The position numbers and the translations under genes are program-made. This document shows, in pieces, positions 7,652-15,877 of a stretch of DNA of 60,911 nt. The stretch spans positions 1 through 60,911 of the forward strand of contig JAGOME010000014.1 in NCBI GenBank assembly GCA_017993715.1, given 5' to 3'. The notes beneath the pieces are model-generated. The model saw only the letters and a list, made by a program, of their open reading frames with translations. It was not told the origin of the DNA and ran no database searches. How positions within the stretch are numbered: the first letter of the stretch is position 1; each line of letters opens with the position of its first letter. This stretch comes from Phycicoccus sp. Lineage in GTDB: Bacteria > Actinomycetota > Actinomycetes > Actinomycetales > Dermatophilaceae.

Positions 7652-9754
7652 TCAGCGCACCGTCATGAGTGGATCAAGCGCCGCGACCTCTGCCCCGATC
7701 ACAGCGTCCGTATAGCTCACGGCATTCGCCTTCTTGTCCATGACGACCACAGGGATGATGGGGTCCTTCCCGGCGGCGACCACGGACGGCACGTCGTAGG
7801 TCGTGATCGGCTGCCCGGCCTCGACCCGATCACCCTCGGCGACGAGGGCAGTGAACCCCTCTCCCTTGAGCTTGACCGTGTCCAAGCCGAGATGGACCAG
7901 CACGCCCACCTTGTCGTCGCCCTGAATGACGTAGGCATGCGGCCACAGCTTGACGACCGTCCCGCTGATCGGTGCCACCGCATCGATCACCGCGCGTGGC
8001 GGGTCGATGGCCAGCCCGGCCCCCACCAAGCCCTGGGCAAACGTGGCGTCGGCCACGTCGCGCAGTGCAACGGGGCGACCGGTGACGGGGGCGAGGACCG
8101 ATGTCGCCACGGCGAGGGCCACGGCCGACCCGGAAGGCGACTGCGGCTGCGCGACCACCGACGTCGTCCCGGCTGTTGGGACCGGGCCCGCGGCGACCGC
8201 GGGCGCCGGGCCGGCGAGCGCGGCATTCATCTCTTCCTTGAGGGCATCGGCCTGGGTGCCGAAGATCGCCTGGACGTTGTTGCCGACCTCGACCACTCCG
8301 GCGGCTCCGAGGGTCCGCAGCGCGCCCTTGTCGACCTTGCCCTTGTCGCTGACTTCGATCCGCAGTCGGGTGATGCAGGCGTCGACGTGTTCGAGGTTGT
8401 CGCGCCCGCCGAAGGCCGCGATGAGTTGTTCGGCTCGCGCAGATGCCGTGCCGCCCGCCGTCCCGGTGGGGGCGGTGTCATCGGTGAGATTGGCCCGCTG
8501 CTCCGCCTCGAACTCGGCATCGGGCTCACGCCCGGGTGTGCGCAGATTCCACTTCAGGATCGCGAACCGGAACATGACGTAATACAGCACGAAGAACACC
8601 GCCCCCATGACCAGGAGCAAGGGGATGTTCTTGGCCGCCGGTGCCGTGCCGTAGAGGAGGAGGTCGATCAGGCCCGCGGAGAACGAGAAGCCGAGGTGGA
8701 TGTCCAGCGCGTAGGCGATGGCCAGTGAAAGTCCCGTCAGCACCGCATGGATGAGGTACAGCGGGAACGCGACGAACATGAACGCAAACTCCAGCGGCTC
8801 GGTCACCCCGGTAAAGAACGCCGTGAGCCCAGCCGCGGACAGAATGCCGACCGCGACCTTACGTTGGCCGGGCTTGGCGACGTGGATCATCGCCAGGGCG
8901 GCGGCCGGCAGCCCGAACATCAGGATCGGGTAGAAGCCGGACGTCAGCAGGCCTGCGCTGGGGTCACCGTTGGCGAACCGCGTGAGCTCACCGGTCACCA
9001 GACCGCCATCCGGGACTTGATACTCGCCGTAGATGAACCAGATGTAGGTGTTGACGATGTGGTGCAACCCGATCGGGATGAGCATCCGGTTGACGAAGCC
9101 ATAGACGAAAGCTCCGAGGACGCCCGAGCCGGCGATGAACTGACCCACGGCCGTCAGACCGCTGTTGAAGATCGGGTAGAAGTAGGCCATCGCGAAGCCG
9201 AGGACCAGGCTGGCCAGCGACACGACGATCGGGACAAAGCGTCGCCCGCCGAAGAAGCCGAGATACGAGGGCAACGCGATGTTGTGGTACTTGTCGAAGA
9301 GCCAGGCCGTGACGAGGCCGACGAGGATGCCGGCAAACACGCTGTAGTTGATCATCGCCTGATCACCGGCCGAGTTGGTCACCCCCTCGAGCACGACGGG
9401 CGACATCGCCTTGAACACGGCGTCGATGACCACGTAGCCCGCCACGGCCGACAGCGCGGTCGAGCCGTCGGCCTTGCGGGCGAACCCGATCGCGACACCC
9501 ACGGCAAACAGCAGGGGCAGATTGCCAAAGACGGCCCCACCAGCCGCAGTCATGGCGTCGAAGAACGGCCCGATGACGGGCGTGTCAATCTTCCCGAGGA
9601 GATCATCCTGTCCCAGGCGCAACAGGATGCCCGCCGCGGGGAGCAAGGCGATCGGAAGCATCAGGCTCTTGCCCAGGCGCTGCAGCTGAGCGAACCCAGG
9701 GATCCTGGGACCGGACCGATCACTTCGTGAGGCTGTGGGGGTGGCCGTGCTCAT
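7652..9754 (-). CDS. PTS glucose/N-acetylglucosamine-type transporter, EIICBA fusion
   Basis: Imports and phosphorylates a hexose or amino-sugar, taking phosphate from HPr. 700 aa in the order IIC-IIB-IIA. The IIC membrane domain occupies residues about 20-410 (LMLPIALLPAAGILLRLG, later ITEPLEFAFMF-type VTEPLEFAFMFVAFPLY). The IIB domain carries its phosphocysteine in DACITRLR near residue 460. The IIA domain carries its phosphohistidine in GVLVHLGLDTVKLKGEGF. I start at 9754 (MSTATPTA), 6 nt after AAGGAGGA; a 13-codon longer frame lacks a ribosome site. The IIA/IIB motifs cannot separate glucose from GlcNAc. A GH3 hydrolase nearby could supply the substrate. Confidence 0.93.
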   Translation of the reverse strand: MSTATPTASRSDRSGPRIPGFAQLQRLGKSLMLPIALLPAAGILLRLGQDDLLGKIDTPVIGPFFDAMTAAGGAVFGNLPLLFAVGVAIGFARKADGSTALSAVAGYVVIDAVFKAMSPVVLEGVTNSAGDQAMINYSVFAGILVGLVTAWLFDKYHNIALPSYLGFFGGRRFVPIVVSLASLVLGFAMAYFYPIFNSGLTAVGQFIAGSGVLGAFVYGFVNRMLIPIGLHHIVNTYIWFIYGEYQVPDGGLVTGELTRFANGDPSAGLLTSGFYPILMFGLPAAALAMIHVAKPGQRKVAVGILSAAGLTAFFTGVTEPLEFAFMFVAFPLYLIHAVLTGLSLAIAYALDIHLGFSFSAGLIDLLLYGTAPAAKNIPLLLVMGAVFFVLYYVMFRFAILKWNLRTPGREPDAEFEAEQRANLTDDTAPTGTAGGTASARAEQLIAAFGGRDNLEHVDACITRLRIEVSDKGKVDKGALRTLGAAGVVEVGNNVQAIFGTQADALKEEMNAALAGPAPAVAAGPVPTAGTTSVVAQPQSPSGSAVALAVATSVLAPVTGRPVALRDVADATFAQGLVGAGLAIDPPRAVIDAVAPISGTVVKLWPHAYVIQGDDKVGVLVHLGLDTVKLKGEGFTALVAEGDRVEAGQPITTYDVPSVVAAGKDPIIPVVVMDKKANAVSYTDAVIGAEVAALDPLMTVR

Positions 9755-9849
9755 AACGTCCTCCTTGACGCGAGACTGACAGGTGGGGCACACCGATGGA
9801 GACAGTCACTCACGCTGACACAGAACGGGCATTTCTGCCTGGCGAACAC

Positions 9850-10043
9850 GGACGCGATGGGCACGCAACGCAGGGCTGGAGACAGGATTGAGACAATGGC
9901 TTATGGCCTTGACGACGAGAGCGCTCACCCCTGACCTCGTCGGGACGCGTGCGATGTTTGAGAACGTCGGGTTCACCGTCGTGGGCACGACGAATGCGGT
10001 CGCCTCCAAGCTGCCGCGGCTCATCATGCGCCGACCCCTATGA
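9850..10043 (+). pseudogene. C-terminal remnant of a GNAT-type acetyltransferase
   Basis: The frame ending at the TGA at 10041-10043 reads TRAMFENVGFTVVGTTNAV and ends PRLIMRRPL. This is the typical last beta-alpha-beta unit of a GNAT acetyltransferase. No acetyl-CoA binding loop or start region lies upstream and no ribosome site precedes the first ATG (9903), so it is a 5'-truncated fossil. Its stop overlaps the ATG of the next gene (ATGA). Confidence 0.5.
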
Positions 10044-11137
10044 GCGGGCGCGACGCGTCATGGGTGCTGCGCCAGCGCCTGGGCAGGCAGCGGCTCACGG
10101 GGGCAGCGAGCACGACCGTTGGCGAGGTGGTCTCGCTTCTGACTGCTGTCCAGAGCCAGGACGTGGGCACGGCCTTGTGGTCTTTGGGTCAGCGCACTTC
10201 CCTGTCCCCCAGCGCCATTCTGACCGAGCAGAGCCCTGCGACTTTCGTCCGCACTCACATCCTGCGCCCCACCTGGCACTACGTCGGCGCGGCCGATCTG
10301 CGCTGGATCCAGCGACTGACTGGCCCGCGCATGGCTCCCTTGCAGTCGGCGCGTCACCGCCAGCTGGACTTGGAACCTCGTGACTTCGACGCCGCCGTTG
10401 ACGCCTTGGGTGACCTGCTGAGCGGCCAGGCCCCCCTGACGCGCCGCGAGCTGACGGCGGCATTCGCCCAACGCGGATTGCCGTCACGGGGCGAACAGAT
10501 GGCCCACCAACTGATCGTCGCCGAGTCCCGGGCGGTCCTGGTCAGCGGCCCACCACGCGGCCAGGAACACACCTATGTCCTGGCCGACGAGCACCTGGCC
10601 CCGGCCCCACTGGACGACCTGCGCGACCAGGACGCCATCGTCGAGCTCACCGCACGGTTCTTTGCTGGGCACGGCCCGGCCGACGAGCGGGATTTCGCGC
10701 GCTGGTCCGGACTGCCGCTGACGCCGATTCGTCGCGCGCTGCAAGACCTCACCGGGCGGTTGACTCGGCTGGACGTGGGCGACCACACCCTGTGGTTCGA
10801 CGAGTCGGTGACGGCCCGAACGACCCGCCCGCAGACGGCATTGCTGTTGCCGACGTTCGACGAGGCCCTCTTGACGTACCCCCGGCTGGGCTTCCCCCGA
10901 GCGGTCGACAGCGACCGGAGTCGACTGGTCGCGGAGTCCGGCGGGGGTGTGGCGATCGTGGACCTCACTGACGTCGGGCGTTGGCGTCGAACCCTGACGA
11001 CCCACGAGCTGACTGTCGAGGTCCGACTTGATACTCCGCTCGATCCGCTGCAGCGGTCGGCCCTGGTCGCTGCGGCAGAGCACTACGCCGATTGGCATGC
11101 CCGGGCACTGCGCCTGGAGGGGCTGGCGCCGGCCTGA
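10040..11137 (+). CDS. Winged-helix protein of the AlkZ/YcaQ (HTH_42) family, possible DNA glycosylase
   Basis: 365 aa, the normal length for this family. Features include the N-terminal VLRQRLGRQRL, the QSQD motif (AVQSQDVGTALWSL, residues about 35-50), FVRTHILRPTWHYVGAADLRWI, and later PTFDEALLTYPRLGFP. In AlkZ, which unhooks DNA crosslinks, the catalytic motif is Q-x-Q and this protein keeps it (Q-S-Q). That supports a base-excision role, but many relatives are uncharacterised. The start codon overlaps the stop of a GNAT remnant, so expression may depend on translation of that fragment or an upstream promoter. No membrane segments. Confidence 0.8.
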   Translation: MSGRDASWVLRQRLGRQRLTGAASTTVGEVVSLLTAVQSQDVGTALWSLGQRTSLSPSAILTEQSPATFVRTHILRPTWHYVGAADLRWIQRLTGPRMAPLQSARHRQLDLEPRDFDAAVDALGDLLSGQAPLTRRELTAAFAQRGLPSRGEQMAHQLIVAESRAVLVSGPPRGQEHTYVLADEHLAPAPLDDLRDQDAIVELTARFFAGHGPADERDFARWSGLPLTPIRRALQDLTGRLTRLDVGDHTLWFDESVTARTTRPQTALLLPTFDEALLTYPRLGFPRAVDSDRSRLVAESGGGVAIVDLTDVGRWRRTLTTHELTVEVRLDTPLDPLQRSALVAAAEHYADWHARALRLEGLAPA

Positions 11138-11284
11138 CGCAACGCCCCGGAGCGACGGCGAGCAAGGAGTCGGATGTCCCGCAGTTCGTGACTCGAATCA
11201 CTCCCGCTGCCGATCCACCGGTGACAGACTCGCTCCCACGGGCGTCGCCGACCTGGTGATGCCGCGGGCGAAGGAGCGCAAACC

Positions 11285-12322
11285 ATGCGAGCAGTCCAAC
11301 TTGTCGGGCCCGGCACCCTCGAGCTGCGAGACGTGCCGATCCCTGAACCCGGCCCCGGCCAGGTACGAGTCAAGGTCGGCGGCGCCGGCCTATGCCACTC
11401 CGACCTCCACGTGCTCGAAGCAGGCGACTTGTGGCCGGTCTTCGACATGACCATGGGCCACGAGGGCTCCGGCACGATCGACAAACTCGGCTCCGGTGTG
11501 AGCCGTTGGCAGGTGGGCGAGCCGGTACTGCTGGCCGTTCTCTGGGAGTGCGGGCAGTGTCGTGCCTGCATCGAGGGCCGCGGGAACGCCTGCGAACGCA
11601 ACGGTGGACGCCTGAACTTCCCGACCACTCCCGGCCTGGGGCCCGATGGCTCGATGGCCGAGTACGTCATCGTCGGTGAGCACAACCTCGACGCCCTCGG
11701 CGAGCTGTCCGCCAGGGACTCTGCGCCGCTCGCAGACGCCGGCGTCACGCCCATGCACGCCATCAACACGGTCATGAGCCGCCTCACCCCCGGGTCGACC
11801 ACCGTGCTGCTCGGCGTCGGTGGCCTCGGACACGTCGGGCTGCAGATCATCAAGGCGACGTCAGCCACGCGGCTGTTTGCCTTGGACACCACCCAGGAGA
11901 AGTTGGCGATGGCCAGCCAGCTCGGGGCCGATGAGGTGCTCCTGAGCGATGCCAATGCCGCCGACGCCATCCTGGCTGCCACCGGCGGCTACGGAGTGGA
12001 CGTGGTCCTGGACTTCGTCGGCGTCCAGCCCACGGTGGACCTCGGCCGCGCCGTCATCGCCCCCGAGGGCCTGATCCGGTATGTCGGTCTAGGTGGCGGC
12101 AGTTTCACCTTCGGCGCCGCTCAGCCGATCGGCTTCCCCTGGGGGGTCCAGATGCAGTCGTCCTTCGGGGGGACCCATGCCGACCAACTGCAGGTCATCG
12201 CGCTGGCCCAGCAAGGCAAGATCCAGCTCGAGGTCCAGCACTACGACCTCGGCGACTACCAGAAGGCGTTCGACGACCTCGAGCACGGTCGCGTGGCCGG
12301 GCGCGCGATCCTCGTGCCGTAA
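11285..12322 (+). CDS. Zinc-dependent NAD(P) alcohol dehydrogenase
   Basis: Medium-chain dehydrogenase/reductase oxidising an alcohol or reducing an aldehyde. 345 aa. The catalytic-zinc ligands are visible in GLCHSDLH (Cys-37) and MGHEGSG. The structural zinc loop is CGQCRACIEGRGNAC (residues about 91-105). The Rossmann motif is GVGGLGHVGLQ (about 180-190), followed by a FALDTT strand that ends in an acidic residue and favours NAD. AAGGAG stands 6-7 nt before the ATG. It is a single-gene unit closed by the stem at 12372-12407. Substrate unknown. Confidence 0.92.
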   Translation: MRAVQLVGPGTLELRDVPIPEPGPGQVRVKVGGAGLCHSDLHVLEAGDLWPVFDMTMGHEGSGTIDKLGSGVSRWQVGEPVLLAVLWECGQCRACIEGRGNACERNGGRLNFPTTPGLGPDGSMAEYVIVGEHNLDALGELSARDSAPLADAGVTPMHAINTVMSRLTPGSTTVLLGVGGLGHVGLQIIKATSATRLFALDTTQEKLAMASQLGADEVLLSDANAADAILAATGGYGVDVVLDFVGVQPTVDLGRAVIAPEGLIRYVGLGGGSFTFGAAQPIGFPWGVQMQSSFGGTHADQLQVIALAQQGKIQLEVQHYDLGDYQKAFDDLEHGRVAGRAILVP

Positions 12323-12371
12323 CCGCAGGCTCTGTGCCGCTCACCGTGCAGCGTGGACGCCGACGGGAGCA

Positions 12372-12407
12372 CGAAGGCCACCGCTCCTGCACGGGCGGTG
12401 GCCTTCG
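12372..12407. terminator. Bidirectional terminator between adh and chiZ-like gene
   Basis: 13-bp perfect arms (CGAAGGCCACCGC and its complement) with a 10-nt loop, between convergent genes. Confidence 0.85.
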
Positions 12408-12446
12408 GCACTGAGTCGGGTCGAGGGACTCAGAGTTCTGGAGTGG

Positions 12447-12839
12447 TCAGAGTTTGGGGACGATGAGGCGCTGACCGGCGTTGACGTCGGTGGTGCTCAG
12501 GTTGTTGGCGATCTGCAGGGCGGCAACCCCGTCCGCGACCGACATCGCAGGGTAGGCGTGTGCAGCGATCTCAGAGAGGGTCTGACCGGATGCGACGGTG
12601 ATTGTGGGCCCCGTCGTGGGGATCGCAGCAGAGGTCGATGACGAGAAGGCCCCCAAGGCGGTCGCCACCACGAGGGCGAGGGCAAGGGCGGTCAGCACCA
12701 ATCGACCTCGACGCGTCAGCGTGAGACCGCCTGGGGCGCGGGTCGGGGTTGCGGGGACCAGACGCAAGTGGCGCGCAGGGGACGCGGTGGGACGCGGTGC
12801 ACGGGTGGGCTCAATCTCAGCCCAGGTCATCGCACTCAT
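12447..12839 (-). CDS. LysM-domain membrane protein, ChiZ/DivS-like SOS cell-division inhibitor
   Basis: Probable SOS-induced division inhibitor that holds septation until DNA is repaired. 130 aa. A cytoplasmic basic N-terminus leads to one transmembrane helix (LVLTALALALVVATALGAF, residues about 53-71). A C-terminal LysM peptidoglycan-binding domain follows (ITVASGQTLSEIAAHAYP... GQRLIVPKL). I start at 12839 (MSAMTW) behind AGAGGA; the upstream extension lies in the LexA-box region. It is divergent from lexA, exactly as Mycobacterium Rv2719c (chiZ), and tandem LexA boxes lie 37-68 bp upstream of its start. Confidence 0.85.
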   Translation of the reverse strand: MSAMTWAEIEPTRAPRPTASPARHLRLVPATPTRAPGGLTLTRRGRLVLTALALALVVATALGAFSSSTSAAIPTTGPTITVASGQTLSEIAAHAYPAMSVADGVAALQIANNLSTTDVNAGQRLIVPKL

Positions 12840-12875
12840 GGGAATCCTCTGCTCGTTCGGGTGTCGTCGTGTCGG

Positions 12876-12907
12876 TCGAATCACTGTTCGACAGAACGTC
12901 TGTTCGA
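12876..12907 (-). promoter_or_regulatory. Two tandem LexA (SOS) boxes before the chiZ-like gene
   Basis: TCGAATCACTGTTCGA (12876-12891) and CAGAACGTCTGTTCGA (12892-12907) match the actinobacterial consensus TCGAAC-N4-GTTCGA with one and two changes. They abut each other, so two LexA dimers could bind side by side. Confidence 0.85.
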
Positions 12908-12945
12908 TGTTTAGCACGAATGTTCGACACAGCGCAAGACACGCG

Positions 12946-12961
12946 TCGAACAGGTGTTTGA
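12946..12961 (+). promoter_or_regulatory. LexA box on the lexA side
   Basis: TCGAACAGGTGTTTGA, close to the consensus, about 130 bp upstream of lexA. It supports lexA autorepression. Confidence 0.85.
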
Positions 12962-13093
12962 GAACATCGAGTTCGCTCCGTAGGCTGTGTGCATGGCGGG
13001 CACCATGCCAGGGGCCACTGACAGCCCTCCCGGATCGCGGTCAGTGACCATCACCGCAGCGGCCGAGACCACCGATTTCTGAGGAGCGACAGG

Positions 13094-13828
13094 ATGGCTG
13101 ACAGCAAGAGCGGGCGGGTCCACGATCTGCCCATGCGCGACATGGACGGCAAGACCCTGACCGTGCGGCAGCGCAAGGTGCTCGAGGTCATCCGCACCTC
13201 CATCGCCGAGCGGGGCTACCCGCCGAGCATGCGCGAGATCGGTGACGCCGTCGGACTGTCTTCGCCGAGTTCGGTGTCCCACCAGCTCGTCGCCCTCGAG
13301 CGCAAGGGCTACCTGCGCCGCGACCCGCACCGACCCCGGACCATCGAGGTCGTGTCCCCGGATGCCCCGAGCGATCTGCGCGGCTACCGGGGCGGTGCGT
13401 CCCCCGACGACATCGACGCCTTCGACGAGACCGGGTCCGGCGATGCCCGGCCCGAGGCTTCCTACGTACCTGTTGTCGGCCGGATCGCCGCCGGTATCCC
13501 GCTGACAGCGGAGGAGAGCGTCGAGGACGTCTTCCCGCTCCCCAAGCAGCTCGTCGGTGAGGGCACCCTGTTCCTCCTGCGCGTCGTCGGCGACTCGATG
13601 GTCGACGCGGCGATCTGCGACGGCGACTGGGTGGTCGTGCGGCAGCAGCCTGTTGCCGACAACGGCGACATCGTTGCGGCCATGCTCGACAACGAGGCGA
13701 CCGTCAAGACGTTCAAGCGCAAGAACGGCAAGGTGTGGCTCATGCCGCACAACCCGGCATTCGATCCGATCGACGGGGACATGGCGACCATCCTGGGCAA
13801 GGTCACGGCGGTCCTGCGGCGAGTCTGA
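13094..13828 (+). CDS. lexA: SOS regulator LexA
   Basis: Represses the DNA-damage response and self-cleaves when RecA filaments form. 244 aa. The N-terminal winged-helix domain reads [20 protein letters not shown] and [21 protein letters not shown] (residues about 23-65). The autocleavage Ala-Gly pair is in GRIAAGIPL (about 133-141). The catalytic serine is in GDSMVD and the catalytic lysine in [15 protein letters not shown] ribosome site precedes the ATG. Confidence 0.98.
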   Translation: MADSKSGRVHDLPMRDMDGKTLTVRQRKVLEVIRTSIAERGYPPSMREIGDAVGLSSPSSVSHQLVALERKGYLRRDPHRPRTIEVVSPDAPSDLRGYRGGASPDDIDAFDETGSGDARPEASYVPVVGRIAAGIPLTAEESVEDVFPLPKQLVGEGTLFLLRVVGDSMVDAAICDGDWVVVRQQPVADNGDIVAAMLDNEATVKTFKRKNGKVWLMPHNPAFDPIDGDMATILGKVTAVLRRV

Positions 13829-13856
13829 CCCACGTCGGTCGCCGAGCTGGGCCGGT

Positions 13857-14735
13857 TCAGGCTGCGCGGGCCAGCTCGTCGACCAAGGCCTCCAGGGACG
13901 TGCCGAGCGGGGCGTCCACGTGGAGGAGGCCGAGCGGGTCCGCGCGGGTGGCTCCCCGGGTCAGGATCGCCACGGGAATGCCGTGCGCCACCGCCCGCCG
14001 CACGAAGCGGAACCCGCTCATGACCCGCAGCGAGGAGCCGAGGACGAGCAGGGCTGGCGCAGCATCGGTCAGGGCGAAGCACTGCTCGACGCGATCCTTG
14101 GGCACGCTCCCGCCGAAGAAGACCACGTCCGGTTTGACCACGTCGGAGCCGCATTCCGGGCACCGTGGCTGGACGAAGCGCTCCACCACGCTGTCCGCCA
14201 ACACGATGTCACCATCCGGCCTGATCTGACTCGAGACCTGCGAGCCGTCGCGGACGGTGCCCTCGGCCAGGTCGACGAACCCCGGGTTGTCCCGCGCGAG
14301 TGCTCGCTGCAGCGTGGACCGGTCGATCTGGGTGCCACAGTCCAGGCATCCCACGTGGGCAAGCGAACCATGCAACTCAACGACGTCGATCGAGCCAGCC
14401 CGCTGATGCAGGCCATCGACATTCTGGGTGATGATCGCCCCGACGTGACCGCGGCGCTGCAGCAGCGCGACGGCCCGGTGGCCGTCGTTGGGTTCGGCGG
14501 CCCGGAACCGCGCCCAGCCGATGTAACTGCGCGCCCAGTAGCGCTGCCGAGCCCCGCTGCTCCCGATGAACTCGCCATGCTCCATCGGTGTCACCCGGCG
14601 CAATCCATCGGGACCGCGGTAGTCCGGGATCCCTGACTCGGTCGACATGCCCGCCCCCGAGAGCACAAGCGTGCCGGGATGACCATGGAGCAGGGCGCTC
14701 AACTCCGCCAGGCCAGGAACGGGAGGGGCAAGCAC
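13857..14735 (-). CDS. NAD-dependent protein deacylase, sirtuin (Sir2/CobB) family
   Basis: Removes acyl groups from lysines using NAD+. 292 aa. The signature stretches are VLSGAGMSTESGIPDYRG (residues about 24-41), ITQNVDGLHQRAG, the catalytic His in ELHGSL, zinc ligands CLDC and CPEC, and LGSSLRVMSG. The start is GTG at 14735. GATAAT (14742-14747 on the minus strand) ends 7 nt before it, so the transcript is probably leaderless. It converges with lexA at its end and diverges from a LysR gene. Confidence 0.93.
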   Translation of the reverse strand: MLAPPVPGLAELSALLHGHPGTLVLSGAGMSTESGIPDYRGPDGLRRVTPMEHGEFIGSSGARQRYWARSYIGWARFRAAEPNDGHRAVALLQRRGHVGAIITQNVDGLHQRAGSIDVVELHGSLAHVGCLDCGTQIDRSTLQRALARDNPGFVDLAEGTVRDGSQVSSQIRPDGDIVLADSVVERFVQPRCPECGSDVVKPDVVFFGGSVPKDRVEQCFALTDAAPALLVLGSSLRVMSGFRFVRRAVAHGIPVAILTRGATRADPLGLLHVDAPLGTSLEALVDELARAA

Positions 14736-14747
14736 CCACCCATTATC
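14736..14747 (-). promoter_or_regulatory. -10 box of a probable leaderless sirtuin transcript
   Basis: GATAAT followed by 6 nt and the GTG start, the spacing expected when transcription starts at the first base of the start codon. No Shine-Dalgarno sequence is present. Confidence 0.55.
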
Positions 14748-14884
14748 GCTTCTGCGGTGGGGTACAACCGGGGCCTCCCCGCCGCGATGGGCTGGCCCAT
14801 CGAGACCTCACTCACCGCGGCTGCGGGTGAAACCGACACTTCTGCGGTGCCCAGACGGACCCATATCCGCATCGACACATAAGT

Positions 14885-14927
14885 GGTTATCGAGACACCT
14901 CCCAAACTGATAACCAGCGGTTATGAT
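14885..14927 (+). promoter_or_regulatory. LysR-type operator and promoter of the LysR gene
   Basis: GGTTATC (14885-14891) and GATAACC (14909-14915) form a perfect dyad. A third GGTTAT copy (14920-14925) overlaps the -10-like TATGAT (14922-14927), which ends 5 nt before the ATG. The layout suggests autorepression of a near-leaderless transcript. Confidence 0.55.
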
Positions 14928-14932
14928 TAGGC

Positions 14933-15868
14933 ATGATCGACGTCGCCGCCCTCCGCGTCATGCGCGCCATCGCCGACGAGGGCAGCTTTACCGCCGCTGC
15001 GCTCTCGTTGGGCTACTCACAACCCGCGATCAGCCAGATGGTGCGCCGACTAGAGCAGCGCACCGGGACTGTCTTGGTCGAGCGGGTGGGCAGATCGGTC
15101 CGCCTCACCGAAGCCGGGGCCGTGCTCGCCCACCACGCAGGGCCCGTACTGGCCGCGCTCGACGCTGCTGAAGAGGAGGTCGCGGCGATCGCGGGCCTGC
15201 GCGCGGGACGCGTGCGTCTCATGGCCTTCCCCTCCGCCTCGGCAACCCTGGTCCCCAAGGCCCTGGCCGCCGTCAAACGCGACCACCCCGAGATTCAGAT
15301 CACCTTCACCGAGGCCGAGCCCCGGGAGTCACTCGCAGCGCTGCGTGCCGGCGAGGTCGACTTGGCCGTGGCCTTCGTCTACGAGGGCACGGATCTGGGA
15401 CGCGGCGAGGAGGACCTTGACGGATTCGTCACCACTCCCCTCCTGGATGACCAGGTCCGCCTGGCCGTCCCCCGCAACCATCCGTTGGCTGGGGCCACCT
15501 CGGTCGACCTGGCGGACATCCCGAACGAGACGTGGATCGCTGGCTGTCCGCGATGTCGAGGACACCTGCTCCAGCTGTGTTCCGCGGCCGGGTTCAGCCC
15601 CCACATCGCCTTCGAGACCGAGGATTACGTCGCGGTCATGGGCCTCATTGCCGAGGGCCTGGGCGTCGCGGTCATTCCTGATCTCATCCTTGACACCGTG
15701 CATCATCAGGATGTCGTCGCGCTCCCCCTGCGACCGGCCTCCCGTCGCTGCATTCAGGCCGTGACGACCCCGGACCTCCAGCGAGTGCCGGCCGTGGCCG
15801 CCACCTTGGAGGCCCTGTCCGAGAGCGCCCGGCTGCGGCGCCCTGCTCTGACGGCCACGACCTCCTGA
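14933..15868 (+). CDS. LysR family transcriptional regulator
   Basis: 311 aa. The N-terminal winged helix (AIADEGSFTAAALSLGYSQP, then AISQMVRRLEQRTG) is followed by a LysR substrate-binding domain (residues about 90-295) with MAFPSASATLVPKALAA and GEVDLAVAF. The effector is unknown. No ribosome site precedes the ATG, and a -10-like TATGAT sits 5 nt upstream, so it may be leaderless. It is divergent from the sirtuin gene, a possible target besides itself. The tail is Ala/Thr-rich. It converges with the ClC channel gene with only 9 bp between stops. Confidence 0.92.
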   Translation: MIDVAALRVMRAIADEGSFTAAALSLGYSQPAISQMVRRLEQRTGTVLVERVGRSVRLTEAGAVLAHHAGPVLAALDAAEEEVAAIAGLRAGRVRLMAFPSASATLVPKALAAVKRDHPEIQITFTEAEPRESLAALRAGEVDLAVAFVYEGTDLGRGEEDLDGFVTTPLLDDQVRLAVPRNHPLAGATSVDLADIPNETWIAGCPRCRGHLLQLCSAAGFSPHIAFETEDYVAVMGLIAEGLGVAVIPDLILDTVHHQDVVALPLRPASRRCIQAVTTPDLQRVPAVAATLEALSESARLRRPALTATTS

Positions 15869-15877
15869 TCTTGAGGG

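Noticed and set aside
4248-12322. Sugar island as a transposon or integrative element
   Set aside because: I found no integrase, transposase, flanking direct repeats or tRNA junction; it is called accessory only by gene order.
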